Assembly (NCBI GenBank): GCA_021775315.1
Contig: JAJFIC010000064.1
Coordinates: forward strand, 62,001 to 126,000
Length of the DNA stretch: 64,000 nt
Source: Paracoccaceae bacterium
GTDB taxonomy: Bacteria > Pseudomonadota > Alphaproteobacteria > Rhodobacterales > Rhodobacteraceae
Reading direction: 5' to 3'
The translations under genes and the position numbers were made by a program. Every line of letters starts with the position of its first letter. The stretch's first letter is position 1. The notes below the pieces were generated by a model. It was not told the DNA's origin. It ran no database searches and worked only from the letters and a program-made list of their open reading frames with translations. Below are positions 34,959 through 44,832 of the stretch, one piece after another.

Positions 34959-35261
34959 GCGTTCACCCCCCCCAATGGGATTATGCGCTATGCGCAGCAA
35001 CTTTCCAGAATTTACCTCAGTGATACTGGCAGAAAAAATCGTTTCAGGGAATAGAGTGTCACCCATCCAAAGCGGGATTATCTGACCTAAGGTGCTGTTT
35101 GTGGGGAAATTTTTTGCCAAATCGTGATTGCCGCACCGATTTAAACCGGAACGCGCGCAAATCCTGCACGCCGCAAGACAGCGCGCCACGAGTGATTCGT
35201 AAAAAAACGGCCCCGCAAAGGAGGCCGTTTCAAATGCTTTGGTTTAACCTGAAATCAGGTC
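34959..35261. other. 303-bp region between ihfB and rpsA
   Basis: Holds the ihfB leader and the rpsA terminator (35201-35230). An open frame in phase with ihfB crosses it but has no family features. I see no RNA gene or other coding sequence. Confidence 0.6.
35201..35230 (-). terminator. rpsA terminator
   Basis: AAACGGCC / GGCCGTTT stem (8 bp) followed on the minus strand by a run of seven T, about 35 bases after the rpsA stop. Confidence 0.92.
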
Positions 35262-36947
35262 TTATTCGCCGTCTTGGCTTTTCAGGGCTGCACCCAGAAT
35301 GTCACCAAGCGAGGCACCCGAATCCGAAGAACCATACTGTTCCACGGCTTCTTTTTCCTCGGCGATTTCGCGGGCTTTGATCGACAGACCAAGACGACGC
35401 GAGGCTTTGTCGATATTGGTCACACGCGCATCGACATGATCGCCAACCGAGAAACGCTCAGGGCGCTGTTCGGCACGGTCACGCGACAGGTCAGACCGGC
35501 GAATGAAAGCTTTCATGCTGTCATACTCGACTTCAATACCGCCGTCTTCGATCGACGTCACGGTCACAGTCACAACTGCACCGCGCTTAACACCCGAAGT
35601 TGCGTCCACAAACGGGTCGCCTTCAAGCGCTTTGATCGACAGGCTGATACGCTCTTTGTCGGTGTCGACATCGGTGACGATGGCACGAACCATATCGCCT
35701 TTGCGATAGTCTTCCATGGCTTCTTCGCCGGAACGGTTCCAGTCAAGGTCCGACAAATGCACCATGCCGTCAATATCGCCGTCCAAACCAACGAACAGAC
35801 CGAATTCAGTGATGTTTTTGACTTCACCTTCAACTTCGGTGCCCACTGGGAACGCTGTTTCAAAGTTCTCCCATGGATTGCCTTGTGTTTGTTTCAGGCC
35901 AAGCGAGACACGACGTTTCGCGCTGTCGATTTCCAGAATCATCACTTCGACTTCTTGCGAGGTAGAAACGATTTTGCCCGGGTGGATGTTTTTCTTGGTC
36001 CATGACATTTCGCTGACGTGAACCAGACCTTCAACACCCGGCTCCAGCTCAACAAATGCGCCGTAATCGGTGATGTTGGTCACGCGGCCTTTGTGCACGG
36101 ATTCCAGTGGGAACTTGCCCTCAACCAGTGACCAGGGATCATCCTCAAGCTGCTTCATGCCAAGGCTGATGCGGTGGGTTTCTTTGTTGATCTTGACGAT
36201 CTGAACCTTGATCGTTTCACCGATGGTGACGATCTCGGATGGGTGGTTAACCCGACGCCAAGCCATGTCAGTGACGTGCAACAGCCCGTCAACACCGCCC
36301 AGATCAACAAACGCACCGTATTCGGTGATGTTCTTGACCACACCGTCAACGCTGTCGCCTTCGTGCAGGTTGCCAACGATTTCGGCCCGCTGTTCAGCGC
36401 GGCTTTCTTCCAGAATGGCGCGACGCGATACAACGATATTGCCGCGACGACGATCCATTTTCAGGATTTGGAATGGCTGTGCCATACCCATCAGAGGGCC
36501 AGCATCGCGTACGGGGCGAACGTCAACCTGCGAGCCCGGCAAGAACGCAACAGCGCCGCCCAGATCCACTGTGAAACCACCTTTGACGCGGCCAAAGATT
36601 GCGCCTTCGACGCGCTCTTCTTTTTCGGCTGCTTTTTCCAGACGATCCCAGGCCTCGTCGCGGCGGGCTTTGTCACGGCTGACAACGGCTTCGCCACGGG
36701 AATTTTCAACGCGCTCGAGGTAAACCTCGACGCTGTCGCCAATTTCGATTTCTGGGGCCTGCCCGGGGGCAGCAAATTCTTTCAGGTCGACTCGGCCTTC
36801 CATTTTATAGCCAATGTCGATGATCGCTTGTCCGGCTTCGATTGCCAGGACTGTGCCTTTGACGACAGAACCCTCGTCGGGGGTATCAAGTTCAAAACTC
36901 TCGCTCAGAAGGGCTTCGAATTCTTCCATACTTGCAGATTCGGACAT
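35262..36947 (-). CDS. rpsA: 30S ribosomal protein S1
   Basis: 561 residues, six S1 repeats, mRNA-binding ribosomal protein. Starts MSESASMEEFEALLSESFE at 36947; the open frame begins further upstream. Repeats are clear from ITEYGAFVDLGGVDGLLHVTDMAW, ITDYGAFVELEPGVEGLVHVSEMSW, ITEFGLFVGLDGDIDGMVHLSDLDW and a last diverged repeat (IEDGGIEVEYDSMKAFIRRSDL). cmk lies upstream on the same strand; the cmk-rpsA-ihfB order is conserved in proteobacteria. Confidence 0.98.
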   Translation of the reverse strand: MSESASMEEFEALLSESFELDTPDEGSVVKGTVLAIEAGQAIIDIGYKMEGRVDLKEFAAPGQAPEIEIGDSVEVYLERVENSRGEAVVSRDKARRDEAWDRLEKAAEKEERVEGAIFGRVKGGFTVDLGGAVAFLPGSQVDVRPVRDAGPLMGMAQPFQILKMDRRRGNIVVSRRAILEESRAEQRAEIVGNLHEGDSVDGVVKNITEYGAFVDLGGVDGLLHVTDMAWRRVNHPSEIVTIGETIKVQIVKINKETHRISLGMKQLEDDPWSLVEGKFPLESVHKGRVTNITDYGAFVELEPGVEGLVHVSEMSWTKKNIHPGKIVSTSQEVEVMILEIDSAKRRVSLGLKQTQGNPWENFETAFPVGTEVEGEVKNITEFGLFVGLDGDIDGMVHLSDLDWNRSGEEAMEDYRKGDMVRAIVTDVDTDKERISLSIKALEGDPFVDATSGVKRGAVVTVTVTSIEDGGIEVEYDSMKAFIRRSDLSRDRAEQRPERFSVGDHVDARVTNIDKASRRLGLSIKAREIAEEKEAVEQYGSSDSGASLGDILGAALKSQDGE

Positions 36948-37055
36948 GTAAATTATTTTCCTTTTCAGTGCTTTAGCTGGCCGAGCGGTTGTTTCCGCCG
37001 GTCTTGGGGTTTCGGTTGTGTGAAGCTGCGCCAAAAAAACGACAAAGGGCCGGGA

Positions 37056-37670
37056 TTAGCTCCGACCCTCAAGTGCTTTTTTTATATTGGCCACCGCTTC
37101 GGTAACAGCGGCGTCTATAGACAATTCTGACGTATCTAGCAAGAGCGCATCCTGCGCCGCCTTCAAAGGCGCCTCGGCCCGGTTGGTATCGCGATCATCG
37201 CGCGTGCGCACATCCGCCAGAACGTCGGCAAGACTGGTATTCTGCCCGGTTGCGATCAATTCCTGAAAACGCCGCTCTGCACGCACTTGGGCGCTGGCGG
37301 TCACGAAAAGCTTCACATCGGCATCCGGGCAGATCACCGTGCCTATGTCGCGCCCGTCCAGAACGGCCCCGCCTTCGCGGCCCGCAAATGCCCGCTGAAA
37401 GTTCAGCAACGCCTGTCGTACTTCGGGCAATATTGCGACTTTCGACGCCGCCTCGGCCGCCGCCGCACTGCGCAAATCATCGCGCGCCAGATCGGCAACG
37501 GTCAGAGCCCGCGCCACCGCGACTGCGTCCCGTCCTTCAGCCAACACACCAACCGCGCGGTACAGCACACCAGTATCCAGATGACCAAACCCAAAATGCT
37601 TCGCAACCGCCTTTGCGATGGTGCCCTTGCCCGCCGCAGCAGGCCCATCAATCGCCACTACAAAGCTCAT
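37056..37670 (-). CDS. cmk: Cytidylate kinase
   Basis: Phosphorylates CMP and dCMP; 204 residues from the ATG at 37670 ([28 protein letters not shown]-loop GPAAAGKGT). [13 protein letters not shown] is the nucleotide-binding helix, [32 protein letters not shown] the catalytic centre, and [14 protein letters not shown] the lid. Frame upstream of 37670 lies in an intergenic repeat. rpsA follows on the same strand. Confidence 0.97.
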   Translation of the reverse strand: MSFVVAIDGPAAAGKGTIAKAVAKHFGFGHLDTGVLYRAVGVLAEGRDAVAVARALTVADLARDDLRSAAAAEAASKVAILPEVRQALLNFQRAFAGREGGAVLDGRDIGTVICPDADVKLFVTASAQVRAERRFQELIATGQNTSLADVLADVRTRDDRDTNRAEAPLKAAQDALLLDTSELSIDAAVTEAVANIKKALEGRS

Positions 37671-37677
37671 CGCCCAC

Positions 37678-37720
37678 CTTCTTCTTTTTCCAAATATCCT
37701 CGCGCGAAGCGCATCCGACC
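37678..37720 (+). repeat. Intergenic AAATATCC element, copy F
   Basis: CTTCTTCTTTTTCCAAATAT then CCTCGCGCGAAGCGCATCC, between the cmk start and the upstream gene stop. Second subfamily (AAATATCC). Confidence 0.55.
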
Positions 37721-37734
37721 TTAACGCTGACCGC

Positions 37735-38271
37735 TCAAGCGGCCCGTTTTCCCATAATCCGGGCAATCAATCGCACAAACAACAGAACCAACAGCAAAGT
37801 CATCGCCACGGTCGTCAGCCCCGATTTCAACAAAGTAGCCCAAACCGCAATTTCAACATCGCTGCCGCTGAGGGATTGAACATCCTGTGTCAGCAATCTG
37901 GCCACCACACTGTTTTCCTTGTAGTCAAATGCCGCGCCCAAAATCGCCGCCAACCCAAGCAAATAGGCGCCCCAGCGCCAACGCCCGCGTGCAAGCCCCA
38001 ACCCGCCAAACACAAGCACCAGCGCAAGCAAGGCTGGATAAACCGTATCAAGCCGATGCTGAATACCGGCATAAAATACCCGCCCTTCGGGCGTCAAAGC
38101 CCCAAGAAACGCCTGGGCATCCGCGAAATCATATCCTGTTGGGCGCATGTCAAATGGCACCAAGCCACCGGCCTGTTGCGCGATAAATGGCAGCGACCAC
38201 AAAACCATGACCAGATACAAGCCCATCGTCAGCACAACCAACAGCCAGTAGAGCCTCCAGCGCATCGCCAT
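37735..38271 (-). CDS. Conserved integral membrane protein
   Basis: 178 residues, no named family recognised. Four membrane spans are visible: residues 5-27 ([21 protein letters not shown]), 75-95 ([19 protein letters not shown]), 98-115 ([21 protein letters not shown]) and 150-172 ([21 protein letters not shown]). The ATG at 38271 has AGGTGA upstream; a GTG at 38280 would overlap the aroA stop. Directly downstream of aroA, so co-transcribed with aroA and cmk. Confidence 0.75.
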   Translation of the reverse strand: MAMRWRLYWLLVVLTMGLYLVMVLWSLPFIAQQAGGLVPFDMRPTGYDFADAQAFLGALTPEGRVFYAGIQHRLDTVYPALLALVLVFGGLGLARGRWRWGAYLLGLAAILGAAFDYKENSVVARLLTQDVQSLSGSDVEIAVWATLLKSGLTTVAMTLLLVLLFVRLIARIMGKRAA

Positions 38272-38272
38272 T

Positions 38273-39625
38273 TTAATCACCTACCGGGCGGGTAATCCGC
38301 GCGCCCAGACCTGCCATCAGTGTCTCAAAGATCGGGAAACTGGTGGCAACCGGGCCGCCATCATCCAGCGACACCGGGTTTTGTGCAGCCATACCAAGAC
38401 ACAGGAACGACATGGCTATTCTGTGGTCGAGATGGGTTTTACACGTTGCCCCACCGGGAACGCCTGCAGCACCCATACCATGCACGATCAGGGTATCCTC
38501 GTCTTCTTCAACCCGGACACCACATGCCTCAAGCCCACGGGCCATAGCATCAATCCGGTCGCTTTCCTTTACCCGCAATTCCTTGACGCCACGCATGATG
38601 GTCGCGCCGTTGGCACAGGCCGCAACCACCGACAGGATCGGGTATTCGTCAATCATCGAGGCCGCGCGTTCCGCTGGAACCTCAATCCCGGTCAGATCGG
38701 AAAACCGGGCGCGCAGATCAGCGACAGGTTCGCCGCCTTCGCTGCGCATGTTTTCATAACTCAGATCGGCACCCATTTCGATTAGCGTGGTGAACAGCCC
38801 GGCGCGGGTCGGGTTAAGGCCGATATTGGGCACCAACACGTCCGAGCCTTCGACAATCAACGCCGCGCAAACCGGAAACGCCGCGGAACTGGGATCGCGT
38901 GGCACGTTGATGTTTTGCGCCTGAAGTTCTGGCTGGCCTTTAAGGGTGATGACGTTGCCCTTGTTGGTCGCCTCGGTCGTGATGTCGGCACCGAATCCGG
39001 CCAGCATACGTTCGGTGTGATCACGGGTTGCCTCGGCCTCGATCAACACGGTTTCGCCGATGGTATTAAGCCCGGCAAACAAAACGGCGGATTTCACCTG
39101 CGCCGAGGCAACCGGTGAGGTGTAGCGCACAGGCACCGGTTTTTTCGCCCCAACCATGGTCAATGGCAGTCGCCCGCCCTTGCGGCCAAAAGACAGCGCA
39201 CCAAACAACGCCAGCGGGTCCGTGATCCGCCCCATAGGCCGCGAGCGTAGACTTGCGTCACCTGTAAAGGTCGCTGTGATCGGCGAGGTGGCCATTGTGC
39301 CCATGATCAACCGCACGCCAGTTCCGGCATTGCCGCAATCAATTACGTTTTCTGGTTCGGCAAATCCGCCAACCCCGACGCCATTGACCTGCCACGCGCC
39401 CGCGCCAATGCGTTCGACGTTGGCCCCAAACGCAGTCATCGCCCGGGCCGTATCCAGCACATCCTGACCTTCAAGCAATCCGGTTATTGCGGTCTGTCCA
39501 ACACTGAGCGCCCCAAGGATCAACGAGCGGTGCGAGATGGATTTATCGCCCGGAACATCCGCAACGCCCTTCAATGGGCCGGATTTCTGGGACGTCATGG
39601 GGATCGGAGCGGCGTGGCCGGACAT
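38273..39625 (-). CDS. aroA: 3-phosphoshikimate 1-carboxyvinyltransferase (EPSP synthase)
   Basis: 450-residue shikimate-pathway enzyme. [18 protein letters not shown] at the N-terminus binds PEP/S3[15 protein letters not shown] and [13 protein letters not shown] are shared with the class II (CP4-like) group rather than the E. coli class. The active-site loop reads NAGTG, keeping Gly at the position where CP4 has Ala, so the enzyme is probably glyphosate-sensitive at that residue. Start at 39625 accepted. Followed closely by a membrane protein gene and cmk. Confidence 0.97.
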   Translation of the reverse strand: MSGHAAPIPMTSQKSGPLKGVADVPGDKSISHRSLILGALSVGQTAITGLLEGQDVLDTARAMTAFGANVERIGAGAWQVNGVGVGGFAEPENVIDCGNAGTGVRLIMGTMATSPITATFTGDASLRSRPMGRITDPLALFGALSFGRKGGRLPLTMVGAKKPVPVRYTSPVASAQVKSAVLFAGLNTIGETVLIEAEATRDHTERMLAGFGADITTEATNKGNVITLKGQPELQAQNINVPRDPSSAAFPVCAALIVEGSDVLVPNIGLNPTRAGLFTTLIEMGADLSYENMRSEGGEPVADLRARFSDLTGIEVPAERAASMIDEYPILSVVAACANGATIMRGVKELRVKESDRIDAMARGLEACGVRVEEDEDTLIVHGMGAAGVPGGATCKTHLDHRIAMSFLCLGMAAQNPVSLDDGGPVATSFPIFETLMAGLGARITRPVGD

Positions 39626-39779
39626 GGGGTATCCTGTCTGAAAATGTGTTCTGTCAGGCTATAACGAAGTGCCGCGCCATGTTCCATACGGCATTTTCAA
39701 GCCTTGGTTCCCGCTGGTGCTGCGGATGAGGCTGGCCTCGTGCTGTCGCACGCAGGCTGTGGCCGGAAGGGGCTGTCTG

Positions 39780-39830
39780 CCCCCTCCGGACCTCCCCCGA
39801 GGATATTTGACAAAAGAAGAAGGTGGGGTG
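39780..39830 (-). repeat. Intergenic AAATATCC element, copy G
   Basis: On the minus strand: CTTCTTCTTTTGTCAAATAT then CCTCGGGGGAGGTCCGGAGG. It lies in the 219-bp gap between the aroA start and trmB stop, which otherwise holds no supported gene. Confidence 0.55.
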
Positions 39831-39844
39831 TTGGGCTATCCGGC

Positions 39845-40564
39845 CTAGCGGCGGCGAAAGGTCAGATAGTGCGGCGTGCGGCCTTCGCGCAGGGCTTTGA
39901 TTTCATAGCGCGTGGATTGCCAGTCTTCCCAAGGCTGCCGCCAATCGGCCGGACCTTCGGCCAGCCATTCAAAATCTGGGTGCGCGATCAGTTGTTCAAG
40001 CGTCTGGCGCACGTAATCTTCGATATCTGTAGCGATCCTTAGGATGGCACCCGGACGCAGAGCCTTGGCCAGTGGGTCGAGGAATTCCGGGTTTACGAAC
40101 CGCCGCCGATGGTGACGGGATTTGGGCCATGGGTCAGGATAAAGCAAAAAGGCGCGGTCGATTGAGCCATCCGGCAGCACGTCAAACAAATCACGCGCAT
40201 CGCCCGGATGAATGGCCACGTTGCTGACCCCAGCCGCCCGGATTTTGCCCAACAGCATGGCGATGCCATTGATATACGGCTCGCAGCCGATGATCCCGAC
40301 ATCCGGATTGTTGGCGGCCTGATGCACCATATGTTCACCGCCGCCAAAGCCGATTTCCAGCCAGACCTGTTGCGGGTCTTTGAACAGCGTTTGCGGCTTG
40401 ATATCATGTCGGTCGGGGTTTTCTTCCCAGCTGACCATCGGCACGGCAAGCTCGCCCAGATCCTGTTCCATATAGCCGACTTGTGACGGACGCAGGGATT
40501 TGCCCTGCTTGCGGCCATAGAAATTGCGCCAAGGCGCGCCGGATGGGGATTTACCGTCACTCAT
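39845..40564 (-). CDS. trmB: tRNA (guanine-46-N7)-methyltransferase
   Basis: 239 residues. The SAM site VWLEIGFGGGEHMVHQA near residue 68, CEPYINGIAMLL near residue 94, and DRAFLLYPDPWPKSRHHRRRFVNPEFL near residue 138 (the PDPWPK catalytic signature) identify TrmB. It methylates G46 in the tRNA variable loop. metK lies 42 bases upstream on the same strand. Confidence 0.97.
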   Translation of the reverse strand: MSDGKSPSGAPWRNFYGRKQGKSLRPSQVGYMEQDLGELAVPMVSWEENPDRHDIKPQTLFKDPQQVWLEIGFGGGEHMVHQAANNPDVGIIGCEPYINGIAMLLGKIRAAGVSNVAIHPGDARDLFDVLPDGSIDRAFLLYPDPWPKSRHHRRRFVNPEFLDPLAKALRPGAILRIATDIEDYVRQTLEQLIAHPDFEWLAEGPADWRQPWEDWQSTRYEIKALREGRTPHYLTFRRR

Positions 40565-40606
40565 TGTTTGTTTTCCGATGCCGGTTGTCCGATCCGGGCG
40601 CGGCCC

Positions 40607-41773
40607 TTAGACGGCTGCCTTTAATGCATCGGCCAGATCGGTCGCTTCCCAAGAAAACCCGCCGTCCGCCTCGACCGCGCGGCCAAAGTGGCCATAAGCA
40701 GACGTGCGCTGATAGATCGGTTTGTTCAGGCCCAGATGTTCGCGGATGCCGCGCGGCGTCAGGTCCATCACTTCGGCAACCGCTCGTTCAATCTCGGTCT
40801 CGCTGACTTGTCCGGTGCCGTGGGTGTCGACATAGATCGACAAGGGTTTGGCGACGCCGATCGCATAGGCCAGCTGCAATGTGCAGCGTTCGGCCATACC
40901 TGCGGCCACCACGTTTTTCGCCAGATAGCGCGCAGCATAAGCCGCCGAGCGGTCAACTTTGGTCGGGTCTTTGCCCGAAAACGCGCCGCCGCCATGCGGG
41001 GCAGCACCGCCATATGTGTCAACAATGATCTTGCGACCGGTCAGACCGGCATCGCCATCCGGCCCGCCGATGACAAATTTGCCGGTTGGATTGACGTGCC
41101 ATTCGGTCGCCGCCGTAATCCAGCCTTGCGGCATCACTTCGCGAATATAGGGTTCGACCACGGCACGAACGTCGTCCGAGGACATCTTTTCGTCCAGATG
41201 CTGTGTTGACAGCACGATCGAGGTTGCCTCGACCGGTTTGCCGTCTTCATAGCGCAACGAAAGCTGCGATTTTGCGTCTGGGCCAAGCGTCGGTTCGGTG
41301 CCGTTCTTGCGCACTTCGGCCAGCCGTTTCAGGATGGCGTGGGAATAATGGATCGGTGCCGGCATCAATTCCGGGGTTTCGCGCACGGCATAACCGAACA
41401 TGATCCCCTGATCGCCTGCACCTTCGTCTTTGTTGGCAGCCGCATCAACGCCCTGGGCGATGTCAGCGGATTGTTCGTGCAGGTAATTATGCACATTCAT
41501 AGTTTTCCAATGAAACCCGTCTTGTTCATATCCGATATCCTGGACGCAATCGCGCACGATCTGTTCGACACTGTCGATGACCGATTGCGGGCCGCGCACT
41601 TCGCCGCCGACAACGACGCGATCTGTGGTAGCAAAGGTTTCGCAGGCGACACGTGAATAAGGGTCAGCGCGTAGAAAAGCATCAAGGATTGAATCTGATA
41701 CCCGGTCGCAAACTTTGTCCGGGTGGCCCTCGGAAACGGATTCCGAAGTGAAAAGGTAGTTTTGACGGGACAT
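40607..41773 (-). CDS. metK: S-adenosylmethionine synthetase
   Basis: 388 residues from the ATG at 41773 ([27 protein letters not shown]). GHPDK is the ATP/Mg site, [12 protein letters not shown] the methionine-binding loop, and [22 protein letters not shown] the phosphate loop. Makes SAM from methionine and ATP. The upstream 50 bases form a SAM/SAH riboswitch that can hide the GGAG, so translation should drop when SAM is high. trmB, a SAM user, follows. Confidence 0.98.
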   Translation of the reverse strand: MSRQNYLFTSESVSEGHPDKVCDRVSDSILDAFLRADPYSRVACETFATTDRVVVGGEVRGPQSVIDSVEQIVRDCVQDIGYEQDGFHWKTMNVHNYLHEQSADIAQGVDAAANKDEGAGDQGIMFGYAVRETPELMPAPIHYSHAILKRLAEVRKNGTEPTLGPDAKSQLSLRYEDGKPVEATSIVLSTQHLDEKMSSDDVRAVVEPYIREVMPQGWITAATEWHVNPTGKFVIGGPDGDAGLTGRKIIVDTYGGAAPHGGGAFSGKDPTKVDRSAAYAARYLAKNVVAAGMAERCTLQLAYAIGVAKPLSIYVDTHGTGQVSETEIERAVAEVMDLTPRGIREHLGLNKPIYQRTSAYGHFGRAVEADGGFSWEATDLADALKAAV

Positions 41774-41778
41774 AAAAC

Positions 41779-41823
41779 GCTCCAATTGGTAAGGTCTGTC
41801 GCGTCAGGAAGCCGTTGCGACAG
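41779..41823 (-). promoter_or_regulatory. SAM/SAH riboswitch upstream of metK
   Basis: On the minus strand a perfect 7-bp stem CTGTCGC/GCGACAG encloses the loop AACGGCTTCCTGAC, followed by ATTGGAGC six bases before the metK ATG. CTTCC/GGCTTCC can pair with GGAGC, giving the H-type pseudoknot that covers the Shine-Dalgarno. The loop and ATTGGAGC match the SAM/SAH riboswitch I recall from Rhodobacterales metK genes. Confidence 0.92.
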
Positions 41824-41867
41824 CAAGGTCCGACTTGCCTAAGCCGCACCTGCAAGCGGGTCAATCC

Positions 41868-43388
41868 TTATTTTTGCCGCCTCATAGTTAGAACGCCTAA
41901 GAGGCCCAAAAGCAGCAGTATAAACACCGCCCAATCGCCGGTTCGCCCATATATCGTGCGCGGCAATCCGCCGGGCAGGTCCGCATCCAGAAAATCAGCG
42001 ACCCCCAGCGGCAAATGCGCCCTTATTTCGCCATGCGGCCCGATCACTGCCGACACCCCGGTATTTGCCACACGCACCAGTGCCAGACCTTGCTCAATCG
42101 CCCGCATTCTGGCCTGTGCAAGATGTTGTTGCGGCCCGGCAAGTTGCCCGTACCAAGCGTCATTTGTGATCTGTAACAGCCAATCGGGCCTTTCGGCGCG
42201 ATGGTTGGCCAGATGCGGAAAAATCGCCTCGTAACAAATCAGCGGCAGGATTTTCCCGGCCTTGCCAAGGTCCAGCAATCGTGGCGCGGCCCCGGCTGAG
42301 AAACCGCCGCCCTCTTCTGCTGCCAGACCGTAGATACCAAAGCGCGACAGCACTGACCCGAAAGGCACGTATTCGCCCATCGGCACAAGATGGGCCTTGT
42401 CGTAGACCTGTTCTGACAGGCCTAAGGGGCCGAGAACCGCCATTGAATTATAAAACCGTTGCCCTTTGAACCGGCGTGCGCCGATGATGGTTTTGGCATT
42501 GGCAGGGGCCGACGCCGTGATCAGTTTTTGCAACTCAGGTTCCGTGTCCAGCCAGAAGGCGACCGACGCTTCGGGCCAAATGACCAGATCAAGTGGAACG
42601 GTTGCTGGCGCGCTAGTGAGCGCCACCTGACGACGAAAGAAATCCGCGGCAAATGCCGGATCCCATTTTTGATGCTGCAACGCATTGGGCTGTATCAGCC
42701 GGATGCGCACCGGGGTCGCGCGCGGTATTTCCGGTGTGGCCTGATAGGCAAGACCGACGCCAAAACTAACCGCCAACAGAACGCCGGACAACCACAGACC
42801 CAAAAACCGATTAGGGAGTGCCAGCGGCAACGCCACAAGGCCCAGCGCCAAGGCACCCAGACCATGCGGGCCGATGAATGCTGCCAATTGTCCAATGGGC
42901 GTATCAAGCCAGATATACCCCAGCAATCCCCAGGGAAACCCAGTCAAAACATAGGCCCGCGCCAGTTCCGCCAAACCCAGCGTCACCAGCAGGCCAAGCA
43001 CACGCTGCGGGCGGGTTCGCCCCAGACGGGCCGCCAGCCCAAAGCCAAACGCCCAGAACAGGGCCATTCCGGTGACCAGAAAAACCAAGGCAAAAGGCGC
43101 CATCCAGCCGTGCCGGGCAACATCAATCAGGAACGGTTCGACAATCCAGAACATTGTAGACGCATAATACCCGACGCCAACCGCCCCACCAAACCACGCC
43201 GCAGGCCTGCCCTTTTCAAAGGTTGAAAACGCCGCGACGGCCAAAAACAAGGCGATCAGGCTAAGCCATGGCAAAGACCAAGGCACTTGCCCGGCACCGA
43301 CGCCAACGCCCAGCGCAATACCGACGAGCATCTTTCCAAGGCGTGGTAATCCCGCGAAACCGGCATGCATCGCCGGCCAAAAGGCCAC
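41868..43388 (-). CDS. lnt: Apolipoprotein N-acyltransferase
   Basis: 506-residue inner-membrane enzyme that adds the third acyl chain to lipoproteins. N-terminal membrane spans cover about residues 1-200. The nitrilase-like periplasmic domain has VIWPEASV (Glu), YDKAHLVPMGEYVPFG (Lys) and LPLICYEAIFP (nucleophile Cys), the complete catalytic triad. A final span (AVFILLLLGLLGVL) lies near residue 488. The start is a GTG abutting the corC stop; an ATG six codons in is the alternative. Follows corC on the minus strand, a widespread order. Confidence 0.95.
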   Translation of the reverse strand: MAFWPAMHAGFAGLPRLGKMLVGIALGVGVGAGQVPWSLPWLSLIALFLAVAAFSTFEKGRPAAWFGGAVGVGYYASTMFWIVEPFLIDVARHGWMAPFALVFLVTGMALFWAFGFGLAARLGRTRPQRVLGLLVTLGLAELARAYVLTGFPWGLLGYIWLDTPIGQLAAFIGPHGLGALALGLVALPLALPNRFLGLWLSGVLLAVSFGVGLAYQATPEIPRATPVRIRLIQPNALQHQKWDPAFAADFFRRQVALTSAPATVPLDLVIWPEASVAFWLDTEPELQKLITASAPANAKTIIGARRFKGQRFYNSMAVLGPLGLSEQVYDKAHLVPMGEYVPFGSVLSRFGIYGLAAEEGGGFSAGAAPRLLDLGKAGKILPLICYEAIFPHLANHRAERPDWLLQITNDAWYGQLAGPQQHLAQARMRAIEQGLALVRVANTGVSAVIGPHGEIRAHLPLGVADFLDADLPGGLPRTIYGRTGDWAVFILLLLGLLGVLTMRRQK

Positions 43389-44279
43389 TTAGTCGACCAT
43401 ATTGGACGGCAGCACCACCCGCATCCGTTTGATCCGCCGAGGATCGGCCTCTAACACCTCAAATTCAATGCCGCTTTCATGCTTGATGACCTCGCCACGT
43501 GCCGGGACATGGCGGCCAAGCACAAAAACCAGACCACCAAGGCTGCCAGTTTCGTCGTCTTCGGTGCGGTCAAGCAGGGTAATGCCGATTTCGGCCTCGA
43601 ATTCATCAAGCGGCGTTTTCGCCAGACACAAATAGACGCCGGGGCTTTCCAGCGTCCAGAACTGGTCTTCCTCAATGTCGTGTTCGTCCTCGATCTCGCC
43701 TACAACCTGTTCGATCAAATCCTCAATCGTGACCAAACCGTCAACACCGCCATACTCGTCGATCACCAGCGCCATGTGAATGCGTTCGGTCTGCATCTTT
43801 TGCAGCAACACCCCGATCGGCATTGACGGCGGGGCAAACAGCAACGGGCGCAGCATGCCGCGCAGATCAAGCGTCGCGTCATCGCAGGCAAATCCGTGGC
43901 GCAGCGCAAGGTCTTTCAGATGCGCAAACCCAAGCGGCGTATCCAGCGTTTCGTTAAACACCGGCAGCCGGGTCAGACCACTTTCGCGGAATGTATTAAC
44001 AAGGGCATCAAGTTCAATGTCTTCCGAAACCGAAACGATATCGGCGCGTGGCACAGCCACGTCTTCGACCCGCACCCGATTAAGATTGCTGATGCCGCCC
44101 GCAGGCGACAAAGAATGGCCGTTTGTTTCCAGATGAATGCCGTTGGCCTGATCCGCCGACTGCCCGTTTGCAGATATATATGTGCCAAATAGTCGGGCAA
44201 AAAAGCCTTGCCCCTGTTTGGTCTCTTCAACTTGCGCGCTTTGCGCTGCGCTAGAAGACCCGTCGCTTGTGTCGCCCAT
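43389..44279 (-). CDS. CorC/hemolysin-C family CBS protein
   Basis: 296 residues from the ATG at 44279. A Ser/Gln-rich N-terminus, two CBS domains (RVEDVAVPRADIVSV to about residue 200, with MALVIDEYGGVDGLVTIEDLIEQVVGEI closing the pair), and a C-terminal CorC_HlyC domain (VPARGEVIKHESGIEFEVLEADPRRIKRMRV). Relatives affect magnesium and cobalt homeostasis; no membrane span is seen, so this is the soluble type. Located in a ybeY-corC-lnt run, as in E. coli. Confidence 0.93.
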   Translation of the reverse strand: MGDTSDGSSSAAQSAQVEETKQGQGFFARLFGTYISANGQSADQANGIHLETNGHSLSPAGGISNLNRVRVEDVAVPRADIVSVSEDIELDALVNTFRESGLTRLPVFNETLDTPLGFAHLKDLALRHGFACDDATLDLRGMLRPLLFAPPSMPIGVLLQKMQTERIHMALVIDEYGGVDGLVTIEDLIEQVVGEIEDEHDIEEDQFWTLESPGVYLCLAKTPLDEFEAEIGITLLDRTEDDETGSLGGLVFVLGRHVPARGEVIKHESGIEFEVLEADPRRIKRMRVVLPSNMVD

Positions 44280-44331
44280 GGCTCCTGTTCCAAAAACGGC
44301 CCTCAAATCGCGGGCCAAAGTTCAACTTTCA

Positions 44332-44832
44332 TCAATATGGGTCGGCAATACCCAGTTTTGCAAGTATTGCCACCTCTAAACCTTCCATCAGGGCCGCATC
44401 TTTATCGTGAACGTGGTCATAACCCAACAGATGTAGGGTGCCATGCGCCAATAAATGCGCCACATGATCGCCCAAAGCCTTGCCCTGATCCGCAGCCTCG
44501 GCCTGACAAGTGTCAAACGCAATGGCGATATCACCCAGTTCGGTGGCCATGCCAGCAGCCTGTTTTGGCAATCGCGGTGCAGCGCCAGCCTTGGCAGGTG
44601 CTAAGTCTTCGGCGGGCCATGACAGCACATTTGTCGCTTGCACCTTGGCCCGAAAATCACCGTTCAGGGCCGCAATCCGTTTGTCATCACAAGCCAGCAA
44701 CGCGATTTCAAAACCCGCAGGATCCAAATCGAGACGGCCAAGACAGATGGCGCAGACCTCAGCCGCCATAAGTTCAAGGCCCACTTTTAGCCAGCGGTCA
44801 TCCTCAACAACAATGTCGACCAGTTCAGCCAT
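44332..44832 (-). CDS. ybeY: Endoribonuclease YbeY
   Basis: 166 residues; RNase for 16S rRNA maturation and ribosome quality control. The zinc signature HGTLHLLGYDH lies near residue 130, preceded by GDIAIAFDTCQAEA. The start at 44832 (MAELVDIVVEDDRW) overlaps the phoH stop by eight bases; an ATG seven codons earlier is also possible. Coupled to phoH upstream and corC downstream. Confidence 0.95.
   Translation of the reverse strand: MAELVDIVVEDDRWLKVGLELMAAEVCAICLGRLDLDPAGFEIALLACDDKRIAALNGDFRAKVQATNVLSWPAEDLAPAKAGAAPRLPKQAAGMATELGDIAIAFDTCQAEAADQGKALGDHVAHLLAHGTLHLLGYDHVHDKDAALMEGLEVAILAKLGIADPY

Noticed and set aside
36174-37130. 318-codon plus-strand frame opposite rpsA
   Set aside because: Mirror of the repeated S1 coding sequence. 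No ribosome binding site or domain, and rpsA is certain.
39704-40042. 112-codon plus-strand frame between aroA and trmB
   Set aside because: It runs through an intergenic element and then antisense to trmB; no protein features.
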